DNA of 12,543 nt from Bacteroidota bacterium. Lineage in GTDB: Bacteria; Bacteroidota; Bacteroidia; AKYH767-A; JABDAW01. Shown in pieces: positions 1 through 7,004 of the stretch. The first letter of the stretch is position 1; each line of letters opens with the position of its first letter. Location: assembly GCA_023251595.1 (NCBI GenBank), contig JAHEYM010000067.1, forward strand, positions 1-12,543, written 5' to 3'. The position numbers were made by a program, and so were the translations under genes. The notes beneath the pieces were generated by a model. It did no database searches. It was given only the letters and a program-made list of their open reading frames with translations, and had not been told where the DNA came from.

Positions 1-604
1 CCCTTGCACCAAGCGAAGCCGGAATTTTTTCAAGCACAATTGCAAAACATCCTGCATGTTCGAGTAATTGTGCATCCTCCAATAAACGTGAAGCTTCTTC
101 TTCCTCAGTAGCCCTTACTACGTATGTTCCGAATTTATATATAGATTGTGGAGTTAATCCGAGATGACCCATCACAGGTACGCCGGCAGATAATATTCTT
201 TCAACAGAATCTTTTACCTCTCTGCCACCTTCCATTTTAACAGCGTGTGCACCCGATTCTTTCATGATACGGATCGTTGAATTTAATGCTTCTTTCGAAT
301 TTCCTTGATACGAACCAAACGGAAGATCAACGACCACCAACGCGCGACTCACAGCACGCACAACTGATGATGCGTGATAAATCATCTGATCGAGTGTAAT
401 TGGCAAAGTGGTATCGTGTCCCGCCATCACATTCGATGCAGAATCACCAACAAGAATTACATCAATCCCTGCTTCATCAATAATTCTTGCAAAAGAATAA
501 TCGTAACCGGTGAGCATAGAAATTTTCTCACCATTACGTTTCATTTCCTGAAGTACATGCGTTGTTACTTTTCTCGTCTCTTCCCTACGCGGTGTTTTAG
601 CCAT
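1..604 (-). CDS. panB: PanB, 3-methyl-2-oxobutanoate hydroxymethyltransferase (3' end beyond window)
   Basis: The first enzyme of pantothenate (vitamin B5, hence coenzyme A) synthesis: it transfers a hydroxymethyl group from methylene-tetrahydrofolate to 2-oxoisovalerate to give ketopantoate, in the cytoplasm. The minus-strand reading from ATG 604-602 gives 201 codons before the window edge. The family is about 270 residues, so the C-terminal quarter is missing only because the window ends. Visible family blocks are MLTGYDYSFARIIDEAGID, the metal-site segment ILVGDSASNVMAGHDTTLP, VVVDLPFGSYQ, AVKMEGG and VPVMGHLGLTPQS. These include the Asp of GDS, the substrate-binding Lys and Glu of KMEGG, and the GHLGLTPQ signature. 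The upstream secreted-protein gene ends only 18 bases before this start, so the two may be co-transcribed although their roles look unrelated. No damage is visible in the part seen. Confidence 0.96.
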   Translation of the reverse strand, partial: MAKTPRREETRKVTTHVLQEMKRNGEKISMLTGYDYSFARIIDEAGIDVILVGDSASNVMAGHDTTLPITLDQMIYHASSVVRAVSRALVVVDLPFGSYQGNSKEALNSTIRIMKESGAHAVKMEGGREVKDSVERILSAGVPVMGHLGLTPQSIYKFGTYVVRATEEEEASRLLEDAQLLEHAGCFAIVLEKIPASLGAR

Positions 605-622
605 ATTGTTTTTGTTGCAGAA

Positions 623-1930
623 TTATTTAATTTTCAGAGAATCGACCGGCATCGACGGTTTTAAATATGGTCTGATAGAATCGCCAACCATCACACCATT
701 TTGTTTTGGCGGAATTAATCCGCCGGGTGGTAATTTTAAATCTGTTTTACCTTTATCCGGAGGAAGTTTGTCGGGGGGAAGTTTCGGAGGTACAGGAACC
801 GGTTTCAGCTTCAAATATTCAGCTTTATAATAAGTCATTGAATCTTTGAACATTTTATTATATTTCGCGAGACTGTCGCTCTTCATTCGTTCATCTTTTA
901 ATGAATTAGAAAACGAAATAATTAAATCTGTTTCATTTCCTTCCATTAATTTTGAAACCTGAGAATATGTCTCAATTTTTTTGAGTAGGGAATCTATTGT
1001 GTTATCATCAGCGGTCAATCGTTTTTGCAGAACGTCTATAATATTTTTAAGCGAAGTTTTTTCTGTGTCGGGTTTGCTGTAATTTTCGAGGACCGCGATT
1101 TGTCTTTTTAACAGGTCATTTTCAGCCGTCAATTTATTCACTTGTGTTTTCAACCGCACCACAGCTTCTGACATGGCGATGAGGGGATCATTCTGAACTT
1201 TTTTCGGTATATTGGAGGTATCTTTAGGAATAGTATCTTTCACTTCAACCAAATTAATATTCGCTGCAGCAGTAGGTACAATTGAATAAACATAAAAATT
1301 ATCAACCATCGCATTGGTCGCAGCACCGACGATGACACCCATTCCTCCTGATTTATAAGTTTTTTCAGAAAAAGACAAGACATAAGCATTATTAATATAC
1401 AAGTCGTAATTTTTATTTGCACACTTAACTTCAATATTATTATATAAACCGGGACCACGTAAATTGGATTCTTTCACCCAACCATCATTTTTATCATCAC
1501 CTGTAAGATAATGATAAGTCGAACCAAACAATTGTTGAACTCTGTATTGCCGACCGCGATTAAATTCAACCAGAAAACCTGTTTTATCTGAAGCCATGAA
1601 AACGACACCCACGAAACTGTTTGCTGCATCACCTGGCATAATTTTAAGAGATACTTTCATATCGAAAGCTTCAAGATTATTCTCCCACAAACACATGGCG
1701 GCATAAGGACTTGTCACATTTCGTCTATTCAGAATATACATTCCATCCTGAATAATGAATAGGTTATCGGCAGTCGTCATCACAGGCCAGATGATCGAAT
1801 CCGATTCAAAATCTTCTTTCAGAGCAGTGAAAGGAAACTTCTGTGTCACGGTTTGAGCGGTAACAGAGTCAAACTTTCCAGTCAGGCACAACCCGAAAAT
1901 CACCAGATAACTAAATTTACGTAGTCTCAT
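623..1930 (-). CDS. Secreted protein with LamG/DUF1080-like domain, coiled coil and Pro-rich tail
   Basis: Function not recognised. From ATG 1930 the protein has 435 residues. A signal peptide (basic start RLRK, hydrophobic stretch, cleavage near VTA-Q at about residue 25) indicates export. Residues of about 30-215 have alternating beta-strand patterns, with a segment like FKVSLKI (here FDMKVSLKIMPG) and a strand ending in VDNFYVY. This is the look of concanavalin/LamG-type jelly rolls such as the DUF1080 group. Residues of about 245-330 form a predicted coiled coil (VVRLKTQVNKLTAENDLLKR). The C-terminal 60 residues are Pro/Lys-rich (PPKLPPDKLPPDK). A GTG at 1939 would add three codons, but it lies on the last base of a TAATTTTG promoter box, so the ATG at 1930 is preferred. 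panB follows after 18 bases. It could be an envelope or surface structural protein; that is inference. Confidence 0.85.
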   Translation of the reverse strand: MRLRKFSYLVIFGLCLTGKFDSVTAQTVTQKFPFTALKEDFESDSIIWPVMTTADNLFIIQDGMYILNRRNVTSPYAAMCLWENNLEAFDMKVSLKIMPGDAANSFVGVVFMASDKTGFLVEFNRGRQYRVQQLFGSTYHYLTGDDKNDGWVKESNLRGPGLYNNIEVKCANKNYDLYINNAYVLSFSEKTYKSGGMGVIVGAATNAMVDNFYVYSIVPTAAANINLVEVKDTIPKDTSNIPKKVQNDPLIAMSEAVVRLKTQVNKLTAENDLLKRQIAVLENYSKPDTEKTSLKNIIDVLQKRLTADDNTIDSLLKKIETYSQVSKLMEGNETDLIISFSNSLKDERMKSDSLAKYNKMFKDSMTYYKAEYLKLKPVPVPPKLPPDKLPPDKGKTDLKLPPGGLIPPKQNGVMVGDSIRPYLKPSMPVDSLKIK

Positions 1931-1938
1931 ATTAATCA

Positions 1939-1946
1939 CAAAATTA
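1939..1946 (-). promoter_or_regulatory. Candidate -7 box for the 623-1930 gene
   Basis: Read on the minus strand the bases are TAATTTTG, an exact TAnnTTTG match, ending 8 bases before the ATG at 1930. No clear TTTG is seen 19-21 bases further upstream. The predicted transcript would start only a few bases before the ATG. Confidence 0.5.
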
Positions 1947-2019
1947 GAAGATTTGGGTCACTTCTCCCCTACTTATTAAATTAACCTTTCAACAAGCTAT
2001 TAACGTGATTAAAAATTAG

Positions 2020-2027
2020 TACTTTTG
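2020..2027 (+). promoter_or_regulatory. Candidate -7 box for the lipoprotein gene (near-leaderless)
   Basis: TACTTTTG matches TAnnTTTG exactly and ends only 4 bases before the ATG at 2032, so the mRNA would begin at or next to the start codon. It lies about 75 bases from the divergent box at 1939-1946. A -33 TTTG is not evident. Confidence 0.55.
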
Positions 2028-2031
2028 CAAC

Positions 2032-3036
2032 ATGAGATCCCTCAATATTGCAATTCTTACCTTTGGCGTATTAATATTCACTTCATGTAGCACCAAGGTG
2101 GAGATTAATGCGAAATGGAAAGAAATTCCGGTGATTTACGGTCTCCTCAATCCCGCCGACAGCATTCAATATATCAAGATCAACAAAGCTTTTCTGGGGA
2201 ATGGGAACGCACTCACATACGCGCAGCAGGATTCAACAAATTACGGCAGTCATCTTCTTGCTTTTCTCTATGAAAAGGATATTTATGGAACCGCCATCAG
2301 TACAATTCAACTGCGTGCTGACTCTTCTATTTTGAAAGATCCCGGAACATTCAGCAGTCCGAAACAGATTCTGTACAGAACTCCATCGGGAACCGTTATT
2401 CATAAAAACAGCATTTATTATTTTGAAGTCAGAAACTCGGAAACACAGACCACAGCCAGTTCTTCGACTACAATCGTCAACGATGTCAACGTATCTTCTC
2501 CTTATCCCGGCACGCATATTAATTTTCTAAGCCCTCAGCCAAATAACTTTAAAGTAAAGTGGACTTCCGCGCTCAATGGCAAATTATACAATCTTGTAAT
2601 CCGCTTTCATTATATTGAATACAGCCCTTCGGATACCCTTTTCAAACAAATTGATTGGGATTTTGGAAACGTTGAATCTCTTAGTCTCGCGGGCGGAGAG
2701 GAGATGCAACAATCGATCGGTCCCGACGATTTTTATAAGTTTGTAGCTTCGAGGCTGACACCTAATCTTCCACTCGGAACTTATCGTAAAGTTAACTCAA
2801 GTACGCTCGATTTTATCTGGACAGTTGGTGGGATGGATCTTAGCACCTACATCGCGGTTAACAGACCTTCTTTAAGTATCGTTCAGGACAGGCCGGAATT
2901 CACGAATATCGAAGGTGGCTATGGCATTTTCTCCAGCCGGAACAGGACTTCTCTTACCGGTTTTGCGCTTAATCCATTAACAATCGACACTTTAATAGCT
3001 GGTCAGTATACCTACAACTTAGGTTTCATTCCTTAG
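2032..3036 (+). CDS. DUF4249-like outer-surface lipoprotein
   Basis: A 334-residue protein with a lipoprotein signal: basic-poor start MRSLNIAILTF, hydrophobic core, then FTSC with Cys19 as the likely lipidated residue. The mature part starts with a strand block (VEINAKWKEIPVIYGLLNPA) followed by a beta-rich body. Near the end is EGGYGIFSSRNR, a C-terminal pattern often seen in Bacteroidota DUF4249 lipoproteins. Those are usually encoded beside TonB-dependent receptors and are of unknown role; no receptor gene is visible here. It is transcribed divergently from the coiled-coil protein gene and stops with TAG, which shows that TAG is a working stop codon in this genome. The DUF4249 assignment rests on memory of sequence patterns, not a search. 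Lipoprotein status is more secure than the family. Confidence 0.8.
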   Translation: MRSLNIAILTFGVLIFTSCSTKVEINAKWKEIPVIYGLLNPADSIQYIKINKAFLGNGNALTYAQQDSTNYGSHLLAFLYEKDIYGTAISTIQLRADSSILKDPGTFSSPKQILYRTPSGTVIHKNSIYYFEVRNSETQTTASSSTTIVNDVNVSSPYPGTHINFLSPQPNNFKVKWTSALNGKLYNLVIRFHYIEYSPSDTLFKQIDWDFGNVESLSLAGGEEMQQSIGPDDFYKFVASRLTPNLPLGTYRKVNSSTLDFIWTVGGMDLSTYIAVNRPSLSIVQDRPEFTNIEGGYGIFSSRNRTSLTGFALNPLTIDTLIAGQYTYNLGFIP

Positions 3037-3094
3037 TTTTTTGCTGATTGAAGTTTTAGAAATTCTATTTGACTTTCCGGAATTTTTCTTTCAA

Positions 3095-3142
3095 CCCTTA
3101 AACCCTTAAACCTATCAACCTATCAACCTATCAACTCTTCAA
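3095..3142. repeat. Six-unit 8-bp tandem repeat
   Basis: Six consecutive 8-base units: CCCTTAAA twice, CCTATCAA three times, then CTCTTCAA. It lies in the gap between the lipoprotein gene and dnaK. Such AAACC/TCAACC-rich arrays occur between genes in many Bacteroidota; their role is unknown. Confidence 0.85.
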
Positions 3143-3149
3143 CCTCCAC

Positions 3150-3174
3150 ATTCCTAATTCGTAATTCCTAATTC
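3150..3174. repeat. 11-bp direct repeat ATTCCTAATTC
   Basis: ATTCCTAATTC occurs at 3150-3160 and 3164-3174 (14-base period), separated by GTA, right after the 8-bp array. It is a non-coding intergenic repeat. Confidence 0.7.
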
Positions 3175-3251
3175 AGTGAACCCTGTCTTTTTGGCATAAT
3201 TTTTTTCTGCCACCAAATATTTCACACTCAATCTATGTCAAATTCTACTCA

Positions 3252-3274
3252 AATGAGTGGTCGGCATACTCATT
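3252..3274. promoter_or_regulatory. Inverted repeat upstream of dnaK, possible operator
   Basis: AATGAGT (3252-3258), a 9-base spacer, then ACTCATT (3268-3274): a perfect 7-bp inverted repeat 50 bases before the dnaK start. The arm-N9-arm layout is that of the CIRCE heat-shock operator, but the arm sequence differs from CIRCE. It could be a repressor site or a leader hairpin. Confidence 0.4.
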
Positions 3275-3324
3275 GACAATCGGCGGAAGAATCATAAAAT
3301 TCAAACATATAAACATTCAATAAA

Positions 3325-4899
3325 ATGAGAAAAGTAATAGGAATTGACCTCGGAACCACGAACTCGTGTGTGTCGGTGATGGAGGGTAATGACCCGGTCG
3401 TTATCCCAAACTCCGAAGGTAAAAGAACCACGCCTTCAGTAGTTGCGTTTGTTGATGGTGGTGAAAGAAAAGTCGGTGATCCGGCTAAAAGACAGGCGAT
3501 TACGAATCCTACAAATACAATTTCATCCATTAAAAGATTCATGGGTGAAACGTTTGATCGTGTAAGTCTCGAGATCAGCCGTATGACTTATAAAGTTGTG
3601 AAAGGCGATAATAATACGCCAAGGGTGAAAATTGGTGAGAGACTCTACACCCCTCAGGAAATCTCTGCAATTACGCTTCAGAAAATGAAGAAAACTGCGG
3701 AAGATTATTTGGGTTCTGAAGTGACGGAAGCCGTTATTACTGTTCCTGCTTACTTCAACGATGCACAACGTCAGGCAACAAAAGAAGCCGGTGAAATTGC
3801 AGGCTTAAAGGTTCTTCGGATTATCAACGAGCCGACAGCCGCAGCGCTTGCCTATGGTCTTGACAAAAAAAATAAGGACGAAAAAATTGCCGTATTTGAT
3901 CTTGGAGGCGGAACTTTCGACATCTCCATTCTCGAATTGGGTGATGGCGTTTTTGAAGTGAAATCGACCAATGGAAATACACATCTCGGCGGCGATGACT
4001 TCGATCAGGTTATCATCGATTGGTTAGCCGACGAATTTAAGAAGGATGAAGGTCTAGATCTTCGTAAAGATCCGATGGCACTTCAACGTTTGAAAGAAGC
4101 TGCTGAGAAAGCGAAAATCGAATTATCAAGTACAGCTACTTCCGAAATTAATCTTCCTTATATCATGCCGGTCGATGGTGTTCCAAAACACCTTGTGAAA
4201 TCGCTGAGTCGTTCGAAGTTCGAACAACTGGCTGATAAACTTATTCAATCTACTCTTCCACCTTGTAAAAAAGCTTTGGAAGACGCAGGTTTACAGACTT
4301 CGCAAATTGATGAAGTAATCCTCGTCGGTGGTTCAACCCGTATTCCTGCGGTTCAGGAATTGGTTGAAAAATTCTTTGGAAAAACTCCTCATAAAGGTGT
4401 AAATCCGGATGAGGTCGTTGCAGTCGGCGCGGCTATTCAGGGCGCTGTTCTTACGGGTGAAGTGAAAGATGTACTCTTACTTGATGTCATTCCTTTATCG
4501 CTCGGAATTGAAACACTGGGTGGTGTGATGACAAAATTGATTGAGTCGAATACCACAATTCCTACGCGTAAATCAGAGACTTTCTCAACAGCATCCGATA
4601 GTCAACCTTCTGTTGAAATTCATGTGTTACAAGGCGAACGTCCGATGGCAAATCAAAACCGGTCAATTGGAAGATTTCACTTAGATGGAATTCCACCCGC
4701 ACCCAGAGGAATTCCGCAAATCGAAGTAATTTTTGATATCGATGCAAACGGAATATTAAATGTAACCGCGAAAGATAAAGCAACGAGTAAATCACAAAAT
4801 ATACGGATCGAGGCATCATCAGGATTAACAGATGCGGAGATTAAAAAGATGAAAGCAGAAGCGGAAGCAAATGCAGAATCCGATCGTATCGCTAAATAG
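3325..4899 (+). CDS. dnaK: DnaK (Hsp70) chaperone, cut at codon 524 by in-frame TAG
   Basis: DnaK is the ATP-driven chaperone that binds exposed hydrophobic segments with DnaJ and GrpE in the cytoplasm. Visible parts in order: the N-terminal phosphate loop IGIDLGTTNSCVSV (about residues 5-18), DAQRQATKEAGEIAGL, the second phosphate motif FDLGGGTFDIS, the adenosine motif LVGGSTRIPAVQ, the linker VLLLDV (about residues 383-388), and the substrate-binding beta domain from PLSLGIETLGG to TAKDKATSKSQNI. The reading stops at TAG 4897-4899, at the start of the helical lid (RIAK, stop, EIDKLNAADSM). Family members are about 640 residues; the frame through the stop to 5259 gives 644 positions. The peptide ending here would be a lidless DnaK with both the ATPase and the core peptide-binding site. 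A sequencing error, a real nonsense mutation (GAG or AAG to TAG) or readthrough are all possible. Transcription ends at the hairpin at 5281. Confidence 0.97.
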   Translation: MRKVIGIDLGTTNSCVSVMEGNDPVVIPNSEGKRTTPSVVAFVDGGERKVGDPAKRQAITNPTNTISSIKRFMGETFDRVSLEISRMTYKVVKGDNNTPRVKIGERLYTPQEISAITLQKMKKTAEDYLGSEVTEAVITVPAYFNDAQRQATKEAGEIAGLKVLRIINEPTAAALAYGLDKKNKDEKIAVFDLGGGTFDISILELGDGVFEVKSTNGNTHLGGDDFDQVIIDWLADEFKKDEGLDLRKDPMALQRLKEAAEKAKIELSSTATSEINLPYIMPVDGVPKHLVKSLSRSKFEQLADKLIQSTLPPCKKALEDAGLQTSQIDEVILVGGSTRIPAVQELVEKFFGKTPHKGVNPDEVVAVGAAIQGAVLTGEVKDVLLLDVIPLSLGIETLGGVMTKLIESNTTIPTRKSETFSTASDSQPSVEIHVLQGERPMANQNRSIGRFHLDGIPPAPRGIPQIEVIFDIDANGILNVTAKDKATSKSQNIRIEASSGLTDAEIKKMKAEAEANAESDRIAK

Positions 4900-5259
4900 G
4901 AAATTGATAAATTAAATGCTGCCGATTCGATGATTTTCACCACAGAAAAACAATTAAAAGATTATGGTGAAAAAATTTCTGCCGACAAAAAAGAAAATCT
5001 TGAAAAAGCATTGGCAGATTTAAAAGAGGCACATAAAGCAAAGGATCTTCCAAGAATTGAAACCACACTTGCCGCATTGAACACCGCATGGCAAGCCGCT
5101 TCAGAAGAGATGTACAAAGCCGCGAGCGAAGCGCAACCACAACAACCGGGAGCTGAACAAAATGGTGCACCTCATGCCGACGGTCACAATGGTGAAGCGA
5201 AAAAAGATGGTGAAGTTACCGATGTCGATTTTGAAGAAGTAAAAGAAGAAAAGAAATAA
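4900..5259 (+). pseudogene. dnaK: DnaK C-terminal lid and tail, separated by the TAG
   Basis: This is the continuation of the dnaK frame after the TAG at 4897-4899. It encodes the rest of the helical lid (EIDKLNAADSMIFTTEKQLK, then KKENLEKALADLKEAHKAKD and AASEEMYKAASEA), a Gln/Gly/His-rich flexible tail, and the acidic end DVDFEEVKEEKK, which corresponds to the EEVD-like terminus of bacterial DnaK. All 119 sense codons are open and look functional, so the break is recent or artificial. The only internal ATG near its start is at 4930 with no evident ribosome site, so independent translation (109 residues) is unlikely. If the TAG is an error, 3325-5259 is simply one intact dnaK gene. Confidence 0.9.
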
Positions 5260-5280
5260 TATATATTTCTGAGTTAATTC

Positions 5281-5315
5281 AAAAACCCTGCTTGAGAGAG
5301 CGGGGTTTTTTGTTT
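5281..5315 (+). terminator. Rho-independent terminator of dnaK
   Basis: The left arm AAAAACCCTGC (5281-5291), loop TTGAGAGA and right arm GCGGGGTTTTT (5300-5310) form an 11-bp stem with one G-U pair, continuing into a T-run. It starts 21 bases after the dnaK stop. The A-run on the left side lets it work on the minus strand as well, where it would sit downstream of the fic gene. Confidence 0.9.
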
Positions 5316-5361
5316 GTGGTACATACAGCGAATTGCAACTGTCCCACCAAATGAGTTAGTT

Positions 5362-6405
5362 TCATTTTTCAATTATATTCCATAGACCTGTTTTGTCGCT
5401 TCCGGTGCGTTCTATTTTTCCGCTGTCTTTAAGTTCTTTTATTTTTCTTTTTGCCGTGCTTAAACTCATTTTTAATCGTTCGCTGATTTCGGTGGTGGTT
5501 ATTTTGTTATTTTGCTTTATCAAATAAAATACAGTGTCATTTTCTGATTTTACAGTGTCATTTTCCGTTTTTACAGTGTCATTAGCAGGGCTAACATAAT
5601 GAATGTGCATTTCACGGTTTTTTAGTAAATAATTTTCTTTAAGAAGTAGGTTTAGCAGGAAACGTATAAGATATTCATCGGTTTTGTGAATGTCTTTTGA
5701 CAAATCTTCGTAATTTGCTCGTACCAATGCATTGCGGAAATACCACGAATGTTCTGCAAACAAATCATTGTTGACCTCTTTAAATCCAAGTTTGTGAAGA
5801 TATTTTATTAAAAAAATTGCCGTTGTTCGGGTGTTGCCCTCGCCAAAAATATGAATTTGCCACAAGTAGGAAATAAAACGTGTGATGTGTTCTATAATTT
5901 CTTGCTGACTTAAACCTTTGTAACTAAATTGTTTTTCTTGCTGAAAATCATATTCCAACGTAGCTTTCAAACTCTCGGCACCGGCATATAAAACAGTTTC
6001 GCCATTTAAAACCCATTCTTGTTTAGTAATGTTGTAATTGCGGATTTTGCCTGCATGGTTATATATATCTTGAAACAACCTGCGATGAATCGTAAGGTAT
6101 TCGGCTGGCGAAAACGTGAAAGTTCGTTCATTTAACATTTCAGCGATGCGGGCTGAAACTTTGTCTGCTTCTTCTGTACGACTTTCGTCATTTATTACCG
6201 GATGCTGTTTGTAATAACTGTCTATGCGCTGTTTTACCTCCTCGATGGTAAGATCGCCATCAATGTTTTGCTTAGCAGTTGCGATGAGATATTCAGACGG
6301 TTTTAGCCCATCGACTTGTTGCAAGCCGATAGCCGTTTTCCAAACTTTTGCTTTTTCAGCTTTGTTTGGTTCACCTTGCCGTATATATTCTTCAAAATTA
6401 TCCAT
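5362..6405 (-). CDS. Fic-domain protein with N-terminal inhibitory-like segment and C-terminal winged helix
   Basis: Fic enzymes transfer AMP (or another nucleotide part) from a nucleotide to a hydroxyl of a target protein. The active-site motif is HIFGEGNTR at residues 185-193, fitting HxFx(D/E)GNxR with catalytic His185, metal-binding Glu189 and Arg193; the usual Pro at the second place is Ile. AGKIRNYNI (118-126) is the conserved flap-side segment. Residues of about 22-65 (AIGLQQVDGLKPSEYL, then the DGDLTIEEVKQRI helix) resemble the VbhA-type antitoxin helices often fused to Bacteroidota Fic proteins, though a clean (S/T)xxxE(G/N) motif is not obvious. Residues 275-292 hold three NDTV units. 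Residues of about 293-347 form a winged helix (TTTEISERLKMSLSTAKRKI), suggesting DNA binding or autoregulation. The target is unknown. The gene has its own promoter box at 6434-6441. Confidence 0.93.
   Translation of the reverse strand: MDNFEEYIRQGEPNKAEKAKVWKTAIGLQQVDGLKPSEYLIATAKQNIDGDLTIEEVKQRIDSYYKQHPVINDESRTEEADKVSARIAEMLNERTFTFSPAEYLTIHRRLFQDIYNHAGKIRNYNITKQEWVLNGETVLYAGAESLKATLEYDFQQEKQFSYKGLSQQEIIEHITRFISYLWQIHIFGEGNTRTTAIFLIKYLHKLGFKEVNNDLFAEHSWYFRNALVRANYEDLSKDIHKTDEYLIRFLLNLLLKENYLLKNREMHIHYVSPANDTVKTENDTVKSENDTVFYLIKQNNKITTTEISERLKMSLSTAKRKIKELKDSGKIERTGSDKTGLWNIIEK
5531..5582. repeat. 21-bp tandem repeat inside fic
   Basis: ACAGTGTCAT begins at 5531, 5552 and 5573, giving a 21-base period with 2.5 units. 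On the coding (minus) strand it encodes NDTVKTE, NDTVKSE, NDTV. It lies between the Fic domain and the winged helix, so it sets linker length. In-frame slippage could change the copy number. Confidence 0.85.
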
Positions 6406-6433
6406 TGAATTTTCTAACCTATTAATTCGTTTT

Positions 6434-6441
6434 CAAAATTA
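6434..6441 (-). promoter_or_regulatory. Candidate -7 box of fic
   Basis: The minus-strand reading TAATTTTG is an exact TAnnTTTG match ending 28 bases before the ATG at 6405, giving a short leader of about 20-25 bases. There is no clear -33 TTTG. Confidence 0.5.
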
Positions 6442-6575
6442 TTTTTAAAATATCCATATTCCCTGCTAATAACCAACTTTCTAAGGAAATTTCTTCAACG
6501 TTCTTTTTTATACCGAATTTATTTGATTGTTTTTTTTTAATACGTTTAACTTTGCGATGAAGTCTGCAAACCGCA

Positions 6576-6671
6576 GATAACGTTTCGCGACCTTGCGCCG
6601 TTTTTTGCTAAGTCCAAGTTATACATTTGAGCGTTAACCCGCAAAAAATGGAACAAGACCGCTGTTAGCTG
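6576..6671. repeat. Large imperfect dyad directly 3' of mazF, attC-like
   Basis: Two 22-base arms, 6587-6608 and 6641-6662, pair at 17 of 22 positions, including the 8-base run TTTTTTGC/GCAAAAAA. They enclose a 32-base loop region. Just outside the arms are TAAC (6578-6581) and GTTA (6664-6667), an inverted pair like the R boxes of integron attC sites, with unequal spacing (5 versus 1 base) that leaves unpaired bases. It starts 10 bases past the mazF stop, where an attC would lie in a gene cassette. It may also act as a terminator. The attC identity is inference. Confidence 0.5.
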
Positions 6672-6680
6672 ACGTTTGTT

Positions 6681-7004
6681 TTAAGCAACGTAAGTCTCGT
6701 GAATAACTGCTTTAACTTCGTAAATCTCTTTTTCAGAAAGTTTGTCCAGGATTTTTACGATCCGTTGTCTGTCGATAGTTCTTATTTGGTCGAGGACGAT
6801 CCAACCTTTTGTCTTGTTATATTTAACCGGAACTCTTGTCGGATAACTTTTTGAATTACTTGTCATTGGAGCAATAACGATTGTCTGCAAGTATTTGTTC
6901 ATTTCGTTTGGAGAAATAATTGCGCAAGGGCGAGTCTTTTTCATTTCACTGCCTATTGTCGGGTCGAGATTAACCAAAACGATTTGATATTGTTTTAAGT
7001 CCAT
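6681..7004 (-). CDS. mazF: MazF/PemK-family endoribonuclease toxin
   Basis: MazF toxins cut single-stranded RNA at short specific sequences and stop translation when the antitoxin is lost. The 107-residue length is normal. The family pattern is clear: YQIVLVNLDPTIGSEMKKTRP (residues 6-26), then CAIISPNEMN, IVIAPMTS, and DQIRTIDRQRI (72-82). Arg25 and Thr48 line up with the catalytic Arg and Thr of MazF. No key residue seems missing, so an active enzyme is likely; its cut sequence cannot be told from the sequence. The start codon lies inside the end of the antitoxin gene (10-base overlap), so the two are translationally coupled and expressed from the promoter upstream of mazE. Confidence 0.95.
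   Translation of the reverse strand: MDLKQYQIVLVNLDPTIGSEMKKTRPCAIISPNEMNKYLQTIVIAPMTSNSKSYPTRVPVKYNKTKGWIVLDQIRTIDRQRIVKILDKLSEKEIYEVKAVIHETYVA

Noticed and set aside
374..830. Plus-strand open frames opposite panB and the secreted-protein gene.
   Set aside because: The opposite strand encodes a clear PanB and a protein with signal peptide; the plus-strand frames have no recognisable features.
1939..1939. GTG start three codons upstream of ATG 1930.
   Set aside because: It overlaps the likely promoter box and adds nothing to the signal peptide.
3192..3212. TGGCA/TGCCA inverted repeat with an 11-base loop upstream of dnaK.
   Set aside because: Only 5 bp per arm around a T-run; too weak for a feature.
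3273..3300. TTGACA, 16 bases, TAAAAT upstream of dnaK, like a classical sigma-70 promoter.
   Set aside because: The main sigma factor of Bacteroidota does not use this consensus and AT-rich DNA gives such matches by chance; not listed as a promoter.
6423..6441. TAATT/AATTA inverted repeat with a 9-base spacer over the fic promoter box, like the mazEF layout.
   Set aside because: Five-base AT-only arms are expected by chance here.
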